Shown: one piece after another, positions 45,651 through 57,785 of the stretch
Layout: each line of letters starts with the position of its first letter
Position numbering within the stretch: the stretch's first letter is position 1
DNA from: Deroplatys truncata
Lineage: Eukaryota; Arthropoda; Insecta; Mantodea; Mantidae
DNA: 64,000 nucleotides
Assembly: GCA_030765065.1 (NCBI GenBank)
Contig: CM060983.1
Location: forward strand, 45,754,067-45,818,066
Reading direction: 5' to 3'
Notes under the pieces: model-generated
The model's database searches: none
Seen by the model: the letters and a program-made list of their open reading frames with translations, nothing else
Told to the model about the DNA's origin: nothing
Made by a program: the position numbers and the translations under genes

Positions 45651-46802
45651 CGCGCGCTAAGTTACCTACGGGCCGAGAGTGCGAGCGCATTCCGATTCGC
45701 TACCTGGCCGGCTGTGAGCGGCAAAATGACCGGTCCCTTCAGAATATCCGCGTAACGAACCCATTATGTGCCGCTTCCCCGCAGCTTTTACTGTTCCAGA
45801 ACATGCCTTTCGGCAGGTTCTAGTAACCTCTCTTTCAAGATCGTTCCGCTTTGTATCCGATGGCTTATATATAAGGGGGCTGCTGCTGCTGCTACGAAGT
45901 TAAGTGCAGTCAAGAATTCGAAGAATTTAACTTTATGTTGAAAATCGTATTTTCTTACACTTTTGAATGGCCTATAATCATATACTTTAGTGAGCCCTTC
46001 CCTTGCTTTCATGCCTGCGAAAGTCGTTTTTCAATTCCAATTTTTGTTTCGAAGATATTTGCGGTGGAAGTTTAAGGTGACTCATCCGATAGTTTTAGCG
46101 AGTAAAATTATTGAAAACTTAAGAATTCGCCACCTCGAGAGCGCCTCCAATCCATTGACAGCTTTATGATGGGGTGGGTTCAGAAAATTGACGCTGGAAG
46201 AAGGTGGGTCTATTTAACATTTCGATGCCGCGCTCGTATACAACAATTTTTGTGCGGAAGTGTACATTTTGTTGTCACTGAAGACATGCCAAGGAGATCC
46301 GCAACGGATTTACGGCTCCCGAGGCGAATGTTCGCTGCTACGAGTTTTAGAGGATTAACGGATCGCAGGCCTGAGGTGCATGTGCTCCAGAAAGAATAAA
46401 AATCAGGACATGCGCCAAGAATCGATTCCTGATACCCTGGAAGGGAGACACTTGCCCTAGTAACTGCGCCTCGACGACGCCCGTTAAAATTCTTCTAGAG
46501 GAAGTTACAAATTTTATCGCTGCGCTAATGTAATACCCTTTCTTGTACAAACTCCTTGCTAACCTAAATTTGACAAAGTTGGGAATTTGAAGCTGCCACT
46601 TTTGTGGTGTTAATCCCCAGATCAAAGCGAACAGAAAACGTAACTAAAGCTGACACGCGGAAAAAGCGAAAAATCAGTTTTGGGGATTGTCTGACAGAGA
46701 GTAGGTATATAAGGAAACTTCACGTGTCGAATAATTGAAGGTTTCGTGTTTGTCGTTGCGGTTTAAATGCACTGATGTCAAAACAACTACATGGGTACAA
46801 TC
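45651..46802. other. Spacer with a possible SINE head (-)
   Basis: At 46415-46490 the reverse strand shows a tRNA-like head (AGAATCGATTCCTGATACCC). The remainder is moderately GC-rich with short unrecognised frames, for example 46166-46399. Confidence 0.4.
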
Positions 46803-47045
46803 TATTTTACTTTCCATACCGCTTACCTAAGATGGGTAGAGGAAGTATTGCATTCCACCAAAAAAATCCCATATCGACATTTCACGGGAAATACACGTTT
46901 TGAGGTACACTGAAACCAAAAAGAAGCACTTTTAGAAAAAGAAAATTGTGTATATGCGTGTCTGTAAGCAGCACAACTCGGAAACGAAAAATCTAATAGA
47001 CACCAAATTGTATTAATTCCAGCATTCCCTCCATCGAAATAATTG
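46803..47045 (-). repeat. Rep-A end fragment (-)
   Basis: ACTTTCCATACCGCTTACCT start with GGAAGTATTGCATTCCACCA. It is truncated after about 240 bp. Confidence 0.7.
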
Positions 47046-47107
47046 TTTTACGTGTGTCTCAAAATAGTTCTATTTTGATTAGTCAAAATATCAAATTTCT
47101 GAGATTT

Positions 47108-47475
47108 TTATGTACTCTGCCACGTACCTTGTAGATAGAGGAAGCATTGCATTCAACCCAAAAATACAACATCGAGATTTCATAAGAAATACCGTTTTAA
47201 GACCTCCCTGAATGATGTTCTACTTTAGAGAAAGGTGCATAACAAAAAAAAACCCGACATGTCGGATAAATACCAAACTCGCTGTTTAAATTCAGTATCT
47301 TCCAAAGATGCGACATGAAGATTTTCAAGCAAACCCCCTCACCACAAACTGCCCTTTAAATGCAAAACGATGTTGATTAAAATAACAGATATTATAGTTA
47401 AATGGCAAATAAAATGTATATATTTTCTGGCAATAGCCTATGAAGTTCTCTTCATTCGGAAGGAAAGTTGTATGC
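47108..47475 (-). repeat. Rep-A fragment (-)
   Basis: Starts TACTCTGCCACGTACCTTGT and runs through CAGTATCTTCCAAAGATGCG to GAAGTTCTCTTCATTCGGAA. Confidence 0.7.
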
Positions 47476-48035
47476 TGTAGGTCAAATGTTTAACAAGCGA
47501 ATCGCTATCAACTGGCCTTGTAATTACTAATTCTTTCAATGACATCGCGCGAAACAACTGAATGGTGACCACTTCAAAAATGAGAAGGCATTGAAAAATA
47601 ACAGTGGTTATATAAGAAATTCCCGATATCACAAAAAGAAGTATTTGAAATAAATTGTGTGTTTTAAAGAGAGATACATTTTCTGTGTAATAAAGTTTTG
47701 TCTATCCTTAGGGTTTAGAGGTTATATAAAATTAGTATTTTCGAATGAAGAGGATTTTACACACTATAAATATCTATATCTATACACACATCTTAAACAT
47801 TTGGTATTTTAATCAAAATTTTTAGAGCTATCTTTTGAGAAAATAAAGCTTAGGAAACATTTTCTATGTAAAGGGTAGTTTGGGGTGGAGGATTTTCTTG
47901 AATCTTCGTGTAGCATCGTGGAAGATGGTGAACTTAAATACCAAGTTTGGTATCTTCATGAAATCTAGAGATACCGAATGTTTGGGTGGAATACAATGCT
48001 TGCCTTCTATAAGTAGGAGATAGAGAAAGTAAAAA
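47476..48035 (+). repeat. Rep-A fragment (+)
   Basis: Lies head-on with the preceding - fragment. It contains GGTAGTTTGGGGTGGAGGAT and ends GGAGATAGAGAAAGTAAAAA. Confidence 0.75.
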
Positions 48036-49684
48036 GCCAAACAAGTGACTCGCCAGTTTCGTATAGATCCAGAATTAGGTTGTCAACGTTTTATGACATT
48101 CGTGATCTTTTGACATGTGCTACGAAGAGCAATTGCATTTCATCCATATCTGAGTTGCAAACTTGGGGGAAGCCGCTCGAATGGGAACGAATCGAGGGCA
48201 GTCATATAACGGATATTTCTTTTCACGCTTGCAGTAAATATACACCATATTTGCACGCGTATTTGAAGCGACTCAATGCACGTGCTGGTCGGGTAGTCGA
48301 GGGTTTTCACCTTGACCTGGAACCTTAGTCACTGGAAGCAGTTGCTTGGAGAGCACTAACACAATGTGCCAATATACTGCATTTGTTGAACCGCGCAGGG
48401 AGGCATTTTGGTCATAATTACATCCAGCGGATCGGGTTCATTGATTTTGACGCCGTAGAAAGGTCAGACGATGCGGGAGGGATCTTATCTCCACTGAATT
48501 ATTAAAACTTCATCATTAGAGCTTGATAACCCCGGTACGTAATGGAAGATTTAGGACATGAATAAATCAGAACCTATTTGGGAAATGTGTGGGGTTAAAA
48601 TCGTAGGTAAGGCTTTTCCCAAGTATTTGGAGGGTGTATCCATGGTTATGGACGTGACATCAGCATGCCCCAGATACTTACATTTCATATCAAAAAGCAA
48701 CTTTAAATAGTTCTTTACATCTATGAAAAAGAAAATTGAATTGAATTGTTATAAATCTCAGATAAAATTAACGTGCAAGAATACGGATGTTGTATGACAA
48801 AGAAGTGTACATTCCATTGCCCACATTCACTGTCAGTTTTCAGTAAATTTGTTTTGTGTGTACTAAAAACATTAATAATTAAGAACCTGTAGCAGAAATA
48901 CTTTTATTCAGGATGAGAGATTATAGTTGGCTATTGGTGTGACATGTGCAAAATAAATTCTTATTTTTTATCTTATTTTTGTTATAATTATTACTGCATA
49001 CTTACCAACTTCCAGGAATTGAAACCCGTAAAACTTTCTCTCGTCCAGGGAAGTGTAATAATTTTGTGATTACATGAAATTTAGAATGCATAAAACGTTC
49101 AGTGCAATAAATGTACAAAAATGTCATGCAAAATAAATGGGAATTCGGTTTTGTAAGAATTCTTGAAGACTTGGTAGTATGCTTCTTTCTGTCACACATG
49201 CTGAAATTCTTCCTGGTACCACAATAAACACGTATTGAATCAAGGAACAACCACTTCTTAGGCTGTGCACAGATTTCTAATCCATATTTTACGCTTCATA
49301 ACATAAACTGCCACAAAAAATGGCAATCATATCCTCAGTTCTACCGTTACTGAATGTTCGCGCCCATTCACTGCTGGTTACCAGAGGTCTCTGGTGGTGC
49401 AGTTAAATTTTAAATAAAATTTTATTCCAGCCCGGTGGAGGGGCGTGATCGTCGAAGGATAGACACACAGATAAGCATTGTCGTATCATAACACTGTACA
49501 CCAATTAGCCTATAATCTTAAGTTACAATATAATGCAATAGAATTGAATACTTTGTCAGATTTCTGTGGTGAAAATCTGCAACACCTTGAATCTGTCCAC
49601 AAAGTCGTAAAAAGGCTTCCGCTCCCGTACATTTTACGGACAGGCCGTAAAAGTTGGAAAGTGTGTTATTGTATTGTGAACGGA
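48036..49684. other. Spacer without recognised genes
   Basis: The frame 48080-48328 and the stretch to 48505 look faintly protein-like (GRHFGHNYIQRIGFIDFD in one frame), but I cannot assign a family. The rest is AT-rich. Confidence 0.35.
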
Positions 49685-50393
49685 ACAAAATCTGATGTTA
49701 CATTCACATGACTTTCTCTACCCTCTAGCGCTTATACAAATTATTCTTACCAAAGTTTATTTTCCTATCTACTTCATTTTAATCGAGATAAATCTTTCCG
49801 AAATAGCTGCATCACACATTTCGTTATAGATAAAAAGCGAGGAGCGACAGTCAAGTGTTTTAGAAGTAGACGCTACGCTGGCCTTAAAATTCCATGCTCT
49901 TTGCATGACATCCCGAGAAACAATTGAAAATCGACAGGACATTAAAAGAATGGCTAAGTATTGACAATTCGAACCATTAACAACGGATATCTCGGAAATG
50001 AATGGTGCCAAATAAAGTTACTTGAAATAGATTGTATTTTTTAAAAGAGACCTACAGTTTCTTTGTTGTACGTTTTCACCTATCGCTTAATGTTTATCAG
50101 TTATACAAGATTATACAAAATTCCTCCCGAATGAAGTGGACTTAACAGGCTATTTCCAGAAAATTCAAGATATACATTTTATTTGTAATGTAAATATCTT
50201 TAATATATAGTATTTTAATCAAAGTCGTTAGAGCCATTTTTTAGAAAATAAAAAATTGCGAAAAATGTTAAATGTAAAGGTTAGTTTTGGGTGGTGGGAT
50301 TCTCTTGAAAATCTCCGTGTTGCATCTTTGGAAGGTACTGAACCTAAGTACCAAGTTTGGTATTTATCCGACTTAAGTTTTGGTGTTACGCTG

Positions 50394-50446
<53 letters not shown>

Positions 50447-50611
50447 AAACGAACCTTTCTCTAAAATTGTTATTTGTTCGTTTATTTATTCATTTATTTA
50501 TTCATTCATGGTGCCTCAAACATGTATTTCCGATGAAATCTCGGTATCGAATTTTTGGATGAAATGCAATACCTTCTCTATCTACTATGTACGTGGTAGA
50601 GAAAATAAAAA
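49685..50611 (+). repeat. Rep-A reference copy (+), full length
   Basis: The best complete copy, about 925 bp. It begins AATCTGATGTTACATTCACA then ACTTTCTCTACC, and ends ACGTGGTAGAGAAAATAAAA, so short inverted motifs CTTTCTCTAC/GTAGAGAAA bracket it. Internal landmarks are GAGATAAATCTTTCCGAAAT, TTTTAATCAAAGTCGTTAGA, GTTAGTTTTGGGTGGTGGGA and GAAATCTCGGTATCGAATTT. No protein is encoded. Its class is unknown; a non-autonomous DNA transposon is possible. Confidence 0.85.
50396..50444 (+). repeat. (CA)n microsatellite inside Rep-A
   Basis: About 24 CA units follow GCTGTTCA, exactly where other Rep-A copies hold CA/TG or GATA. Confidence 0.95.
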
Positions 50612-50937
50612 GAACATGGAAGTTAGCGGGGGATATGAATAAATCAGAATATATGTCTGTGAGTAATGATGATGTAGATATTAAATGACGCAATGTATTT
50701 TAAATAAAATTGGCGTCAATATTGCTGCACTGTGAATCATCAAAATTGCAAATGAACGTGCCAAGGAAAGCGATTATTGGGATTTTAAAGCTATTTGTTA
50801 TTGAAATTTACATTTCTAGATTTCGACAAATGTTGACATTTATTACATATTTGTACAACATAATATAAATTTAATTAAAAGTGTGCGTTGCAATTTAGTA
50901 AACAGCATTTTTAATGTCTTCAACATTCTTGTTGAAT

Positions 50938-51216
50938 GCTTGCTTTCTCTGCTGCCACATACTTATGGTAGGTAGAGGAAGCATTGTATTCTACCTAGTA
51001 ATTACATATCGAGATTTCACCGGAAATGCGTGTTCTGAAGTCCATGAAGCCCAAAAAGTCTGTTTATAGAAAGAAAAAACAAAGACTGCGCGTGTGACAT
51101 GAAGACTTTCAAGAAACATCCCTCCACCACAAAGTACCCTTGAGGTAGAAAATTGTTCGTTATTTTATATTTTTTCTCAAAAATGTTTCTTACGATTTCG
51201 ATTAAAATACCATATT
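50938..51216 (-). repeat. Rep-A copy (-), left part, split by a LINE remnant
   Basis: Starts TTGCTTTCTCTGCTGCCACA and follows the family to ACGATTTCGATTAAAATACC. It resumes at about 52268. Confidence 0.7.
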
Positions 51217-51569
51217 TGTATTTATTTCGAAAAACTAAATGGTCACGGAAATGTCAATTACAAAATAATTAAAATTACAAAACATTAAGATCAGTTTATA
51301 TTATAAAATTCACTTACACTATATAGATGATTAGCCAATATTTAGTTAGAAATGCTTTCTTGTATCGTAGACAAATTTCTAAGATGTAAAGAAATAGTGT
51401 TAAAAAGTTTTTTAGAAATATAGTCAAATATCTTTTATGTTAAAGCATAGTTGTATATTTTTATCTATTTATCTACCTTATATTTATTGCATTTAGTCTT
51501 GGTGCTGTAATTATGAACAAAAGAGCATCTACTAAAACTAAGTAAATTCATCTTGGCATATAGAAGACA

Positions 51570-52270
51570 CTCAAGGACATAAAGAATGCAAAGTTAAGAA
51601 CACGTGGTTTGACGAGTGGTTTACAGGAGGTCGTGCTTGAGCTTCACAAATCAATCTAATACGAATATACCTTTTCTTTAAAATTAATAGCCTGTCTACC
51701 TTAGAAGAGTGATTGCCCCGCAGAATAAGACCGTATTCAAGATAAACATAAGCATAATATATATTCAATAAAGATTCTAGATTAAGGTAGTTTTTCAATA
51801 CTCTGATCATAAATATTGATTTGCTAATTTTACAATCCACGTAATTTATGTGTGTATGCTATCCAGGACCAAGTTTCAAACATATACCTAAAACTTTAAC
51901 AGCATTGTCCAAATTATCCTGTTTAACTCTCATTTTTAAATCTACAGTGTATTAAGGTTTCAATTTAAGATTATTTGCATTACACAAATTCTCAATAATA
52001 ATGTTAGTTTCATTTACATAGGTGTTTAGTAACGTGACCATAGCTATGGAAAACTGTTAAAACTAGATCATCAGCATACATTTGAGGTAAAGAATAATCA
52101 TTATTAATAATAGCAGGAGGAACGTTGACACATCTATATAATAACTAATGGCCCAAGGACAGGTCCCTGCGGAAGGCCATATTCAACTAATTCATAGTGA
52201 GGTATATTACCATTATAAAATATTGCTCGATATCTTTTAGTAAAATAATATTGAAAAAGCTATAAATTAT
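51570..52270 (-). pseudogene. Non-LTR reverse transcriptase remnant (-)
   Basis: Reading leftwards, a first frame gives VEYGLPQGPVLGPLVI (about 52140-52195), where the usual core is QGSVLGP, then QMYADDLVLTVF (about 52045-52085) with the YADD catalytic motif. Upstream of these only scraps remain. The frame at 51571-51840 gives LNIYYAYVYLEYGLILRGN...LILKKRYIRI, the standard C-terminal thumb of Jockey/I-group reverse transcriptases. Several frameshifts separate these blocks. The remnant sits within a Rep-A copy (50938-52825) and so was inserted into it. Confidence 0.8.
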
Positions 52271-52408
52271 GATTGAAACCATAAAATATAAGTTTTACGT
52301 GCATGAATGATGTAAAATGTACGTATATATTGAATTTTCTGCAAATAGCCGGTGAAGAACTGTTCATTCTGAATTAATTTTGTATAATTGTGTATAACCG
52401 TAAACCAT

Positions 52409-52448
<40 letters not shown>

Positions 52449-52825
52449 TTCACTACATGAAAAATGTCAATGTTATTAAAACTCACTTTGTCAAGTATTT
52501 TTGTGACATGGATCATTTCGAGATATCCGTAGCTCTTGGTTTGAATGTTCCAATAATTTATATTTTTTGAAGCACTTGGTCAGCATTCTTTTGTTTCGTG
52601 AAGTGTATGAAACTTCAAAGCCAGCATATATATTGATGAGACTATCGTTTCAGCCTCCTGTAACCATCTTGAACCAACTACGAAATATGTAATGAACCAT
52701 TCCTGCAAACGTTTATCTCGGTTGACACGAATTTGAAGAAAATTAAGCTTTTGTAAGAATGGTTTGTAGAAGAGAGCAAGAATAAACTATAATGGGTAGA
52801 GAAACTCGTGTGGATGTAACACACA
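52268..52825 (-). repeat. Rep-A copy (-), right part
   Basis: Resumes with ATTGAAACCATAAAATATAA, continues through GAATTTTCTGCAAATAGCCG and ends GGGTAGAGAAACTCGTGTGG. An extra (GA)n lies at 52411-52445, at a place where other copies have none. Confidence 0.75.
52411..52445 (+). repeat. (GA)n microsatellite
   Basis: About 17 GA units. Confidence 0.95.
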
Positions 52826-52949
52826 TTTTATAGTTGTGGAACCTTTAAAACTTGCTATAGAAACAATGCGGATCTCATTAAAACATACAGTCGGTGTATG
52901 TCAAATGAAGTATTCCCTGTTGAATGCTTGAATTTTTCCTGTTTGAAGC

Positions 52950-53235
52950 AGTACACAGGCCTACATTCGAGAGGTCCTGGAGTCGACCAGTCTGATCGAA
53001 GGTTTCTTGGCGGATTTCCTCGGTCGCTAGGCGAATGCTGTGTTGGATAATTTGATCCGCGAATTTCCTGTCATACGTTTCATCACTGCACGTCATTACC
53101 TTCTTCACCGCAGGCATTGGGCTGATCACCTCCCTGGACATGCTTTGGTCCAAAGTTTGCTTGCTCCTCGACAGAATACTGGCCCAAGGCTTTGGCTTGT
53201 AAGACCTACAAAGAGGAGGGTAATCCGTTAAAGAA
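52950..53235 (+). mobile_element. SINE fragment, family D-like
   Basis: Has GAGGTCCTGGAGTCGACCAG, then GGATTTCCTCGGTCGCTAGG followed by CGAATGCTG, matching the body motif of the element at 24710. The head is lost or divergent. Confidence 0.5.
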
Positions 53236-54890
53236 TAAGGAACTTTGAAACGTGTAGTAATTTCCTTTGTATCCCACGAGCTCGTGCAAAGAGAGTAATA
53301 TTAAGAGTAGCATTTGCAAAACAGTTGAATGTCGTCTTTTGTGCCTCTCTGTACTTAACAATATAGCTAACTAGTAACTATTTATGGCGGATGTTGTCAT
53401 GATTAGCAGGAAACAGATTATAACGCACAGAGAAAGCCGTAAATTTTAAACCTTAACGATTTCTATATTTGATTTCGGCTGTATTTACTACACAGAGGTT
53501 TAATGCTTCATTATAAAATGAAAAGGCTTCCTCTAACCACTCACTCAAGATTACCCACTGTAATAAGCAGGGTGGGAAGGAGGGAGGGAAATTTTCCGAG
53601 AACATTAAAGGGTAGACTTTTTTCTTTTCCCACTTTGCCGGCCTTGCTCTTGGGGAATCGTTTTTGTTTGGTCGCCTTAATAGATTTTTTCTTCTTCCCA
53701 GCTTCTTCTTGCGGCTTTCTGTTTCTTCCGGCCGTGGTCGATACAGCTTTCCGGGCTGTGCTCTGGGACCTGCCGAAACGTTATACTGCCTACCTCTTAC
53801 ATAATTGATTCGTCAAGGATGTCCAGTACACCGGTATGTGGATAACGACATTCCAGTAACGAAAACATTGGAGAAACGGCGCGTTACGGTCAACGTTTTC
53901 GGCCTAGACAGTGCCTAGGAGTATTGACTTTTTCTCCCCCTTGCTGAAAGGAGTTGGATTGGGTCAGGCGGCAGGCTGTCTGTCTACTTACGTCAGGGAG
54001 GGGGGGGAGGTGCGGGTTAGGACGAGAAAGGGAAATTGCTTTCAAAACCGACTTTACTTCTCAGGTGGTCAACCATTACCATTAAGTTTACTTGCAACGA
54101 CAGGATAGAAACTTTTTCTGCCCCATATTTATAGGGTTGTGAGACGTAGGGTATTTTCCTTTTTTCTTCCGCGTACGGCAAATGTTCCTTGTTTTAGCTG
54201 TTTAAGTTAATAATGTGCCCTGTTTTTCTTGGAGGTGATGCGCGACTAACACCAATAAAATTATCATGTTAAAGAAAACTACAGAGGTGTGAAATTTATT
54301 AGACTCAGGTACATTTTTACACTAAAAATAATTGTAAGTTCTGGGTTTGAAAATAATTTACGAGTGCCCAAAATCAAATCTACACCGTATATGAATGCCT
54401 ATCAGTTATTTTTCTTGTGCATATTTATTTTCTCCAATAACACCATTGAATTAGTAATTTTTCCAACCTACACTAAAAAATCTACACAGAACAAAAGGTA
54501 CACATCACAGAACGAATGTCTAGCATTTAATTTCCAGAAATGGTCTTGAAGCTTCACAGACAATATTGAAGGGAGAATGACTGAAAATAATTATTTAAGA
54601 TCCATTTTTGGCAAACCTGAAATAAATTTGCCAGCATTTTTTTTGAAGAAAAAAGACCTCCATTTACATACACTATTCATCCAGTAGTACAGTATAAAAG
54701 ATTGATCTATGGTTTTATTGTACATTTTCATGCCTAAAGATAGTCTTTTAATTCTGATTGGTGAAAAATTCTATAAGCAATTAGCCCACTAATGCCTCAT
54801 ATCTTTGAGACAGTAAATAACCAAACTTTGCTTTGAGTCTAATAATTTTCACACCTCTGTAGTTGTCAATACTGCTTATAAAAATGTTAA
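53236..54890. other. Spacer without recognised genes
   Basis: Frames at 53503-53808 and 53911-54108 are Phe/Arg-rich and look like chance. A G-run is at 53999-54008. No splice-flanked conserved block was seen. Confidence 0.4.
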
Positions 54891-54894
54891 CATC

Positions 54895-55115
54895 CTTTAA
54901 CTTGGTAGGTCATATCGGACGATGCATGAATGAAATCGGTGAAATGATGCTCAAAGGAGCTCGGGGTCCATTGAGCTTAAGGTTAGCCGATATCGTCTTT
55001 ACAGGATAAGGATAAACCCGGGAGAAAACCTTATCCGGGTAACTCACCCTAACCGAGATTCTAATTCGCGATCTCTTGAACTTGAAGCAAATACGCTACC
55101 ACCACACCACTGAGA
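54895..55115 (-). mobile_element. tRNA-derived SINE, family E, copy 1
   Basis: Reverse head CCGAGATTCTAATTCGCGAT (degraded B box) at about 55045-55110, body CTTATCCGGGTAACTCACCC, start CTTTAACTTGGTAGGTCATA. Paralogous to 63570-63790. Confidence 0.75.
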
Positions 55116-55275
55116 GAAATCGTTATCCTCAGATCTAAGCCTTAAATATAATGTGACAGCAATTTTGCCTGTGTTTGATCTCTTGGTTTTATTTCTGGTA
55201 GAATATAGTTCAGTGGACTTGATAAGAATAAATTGACTTATTTCAACTACAATACATCATGAAAGAACTTTACGA

Positions 55276-55276
<1 letters not shown>

Positions 55277-55319
<43 letters not shown>
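55277..55319 (+). repeat. (ATT)n microsatellite
   Basis: About 14 ATT units. Confidence 0.95.
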
Positions 55320-55717
55320 GCAATAATGTTACGTAAAACATACTGCTATAAATAGCAATAAATTGATCAATTCATGTGTACAACTGTATACGTATTTGGC
55401 AAATAATGCATTCTGTAAAGGCTGTGTAATACAGTAGGACTCGGGCTTGAACGAACTAGAGAGGCCAGAGCTGTTTCGGGTGACGCGTTTTTTTTGTTTT
55501 TTGTTTTTTTACGGATAATCGATAGTAACGATTTCAAGCGGTGAAAGGAAGAAAATAATCATATTTCAAATGCATGTAGTAATATTTAATAAAATACTAC
55601 TACTGCATATAGTATGCTTTACAGTATTTATAAAGACTATTTCTTTCCTTTTTAAATTCCATTGATACCCTGCCCTTAACTCAATGTTCTTTTCGGCGGC
55701 CTTTCCTTGTGAATATA

Positions 55718-56213
55718 TAGGGTTATTCAAAAAGAAGGAACAGACTTTAAATATTTATTTCTAATGGACGACAATAGATGATGACACACGGGATACATCA
55801 CTGAATAGAGGAAAGTTCAAAATTTTATTTTGTGTGTTCAAAATGAGCACCATTTGTTATGCGAGGACGACCAGTGCTTTTTCGTTTGCATACGCAACCG
55901 TCTTCTACGAATTTATTGTATCAATTGTAAATTTTTTATAATGAAGTGGCTCTTTGTTGAACTTACAACAAAATTCACGCTGCAATGAAACAATAGATTC
56001 ACTCTTTGTATACTGCAGCACACAAAACGACTTTTCCTGTGGCGTCGCCATTTTCTCGTAAACAAATCCAGCGCCGCTCTAGGCACTGAATGGAACTAAT
56101 AGGAGGGGAGCTTAAAACTTTGAACTTTCTTCTATTCAATGATGTGTTGCTATCTATTGTCGTTCATTAAAAATGAATATTTAAAAGCTGTTCCTTCTTT
56201 TTGAATAACCCTG
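55718..56213 (-). mobile_element. IS630/Tc1-type MITE, copy 2 (496 bp)
   Basis: TA flanks at 55716-55717 and 56214-56215, with ends AGGGTTATTCAAAAAGAAGG and reverse. On the - strand it encodes MATPQEKSFCVLQYTKSESI (helix-turn-helix of DUF4817 type), then VEDGCVCKRKSTGRPRITNG and AHFEH. One stop and frameshift lie in between. It shares its deletion junction with copy 1, so both come from one amplified deletion derivative. Confidence 0.85.
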
Positions 56214-56245
56214 TATTGCCTATAGGCGCTAGTGTTAACTCGTGT

Positions 56246-56435
56246 TGGATTTCTGGTAAACTTTGGGTTTTATTCATTAGATCACGCACATTCACACTCT
56301 CATTCATACTTCCAGACCCTGGGGAGGATAGGGAATAATCTCGGCTAGAGAAAAATTCCCACCCCCAGCCGGGAGTCGAACCCGAGGCCCCTCGCACAGC
56401 ATGCAGGTGCTCTACCGACTGACGAGGCCAGCTAT
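56246..56435 (-). mobile_element. tRNA-derived SINE, family C, copy 2
   Basis: Reverse B box GGGAGTCGAACCCGAGGCCC at 56371, head ending GACTGACGAGGCCAGCT. The body contains the reverse of GAGAGTGTGAATGTG, as in the copy at 22322. Confidence 0.75.
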
Positions 56436-57005
56436 TTCTTGAAACTATTTTTTTAACGCTCTTCTCGCAGCGCTTGCGAGCTACTATATCATAAGCATTA
56501 TATCTGTTGGTGTTTCTCAAAACGCAGGGCAACCTAAAAAAAACTCTTTGTTATTAATAATGCTTTAATTCAACATTTCACGTCAAGATTTGACTACGAA
56601 TTCGTAGTCTTTCTTACCTCTAATGCTTGAATCCTTCCTCCGCTGTCATTCTGTTGCTAACGGCTTCGAGTTTCTGTTCAATGCTTATTACAACACGTTT
56701 TCTTTCTGCTGATATCTTAAACACAAATAAACCACACTGACCAACACCAATAGTAAAATAACAATTGAATGTGTGTGCAAGCATTTAACATTTGTTAAAA
56801 CGGTACAATATTTTTGAATGTCGGGGCGTACAATACCAAATATCTGTATTGGAATTCGGGATCGGGCAAAAGGACATTGTGAATTGTCACAGCAACATTG
56901 CCCTCGTGAATTTGATTACCTCGTTTCTCCCACTTCCCCCGTTTCGGTTAAGCGGGATTTTACTGTACAAGTTTCCTTTTTATTTAGGTTTCAGTTAAAA
57001 AAAAT
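56436..57005. other. Spacer without recognised genes
   Basis: Short frames only, and no repeat assignment. Confidence 0.4.
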
Positions 57006-57007
57006 TC

Positions 57008-57780
57008 TGATGTGTTACACTCACATGATTTTTTCTATTCTTGGACAAAATATTTTTACAAACGTTTATTCTCCATGTGCTTCATGTTAATCAAGATGTT
57101 AATCTTATTGCTAATTTTCTTGTAGATGCAAGGGGAATATGGTAGGCTTTAAGCGATAGTCAAATGTTTTAAGAGCTGGTTGCTATGTGGCGCATTCCAT
57201 TCTCTTTGCATGTCCAGGACATTAAAAAATGAATAACGAATTCCCATTTGAGAAAAAGTATTGGAAAATTTAAGGGAATAACAAGCAATATCTCGAAAAT
57301 GGTTCACTCAAAAAAAAAAAAAAAAGTATATGACATAAATTGTGTACTTTAACGCGATCTACATTTTTTGTATAGTAAAATTATGTCTATCTCTTATGGT
57401 TTACCAGTCATTCACAATGAAGAATACTTTTGGAGACATTCCCAGAAAATTCGAGATATACATTTCATGTATCATGAAAATATCTTAAACATATGATATT
57501 TTAATCAAAATCGTTAGAGCCATTTTTGAGAAAATTAAAATTTTTGAAAAATGTTCCATGTAAAGGGTAATCTGGGGTGGGGGGATTTTCTTGAAAACCT
57601 TCGTGTTGCATCTCTGGAAGATACTGAACCTAAATACCAAGTTTGGTGTTTATCCGACTGTTCGTTTCTGAGTTATGCTGTTCACAGACACCACACGAAC
57701 ATGTTTCCAAAAGTGCTTTTTTTTTGGATTCAGGGGGTCTCAAAACATATATTTCCGGTGAAATCTCGGTATCGAATTGT
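57008..57780 (+). repeat. Rep-A copy (+)
   Basis: Starts GATGTGTTACACTCACATGA and ends at GAAATCTCGGTATCGAATTG. Almost the same subfamily as 22602-23443, but its microsatellite site is ACACCACACG only. Confidence 0.85.
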
Positions 57781-57785
57781 ATTAA

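Noticed and set aside
50228-50642. ORFs with runs of CV or TH residues
   Set aside because: They translate the (CA)n microsatellite within Rep-A.
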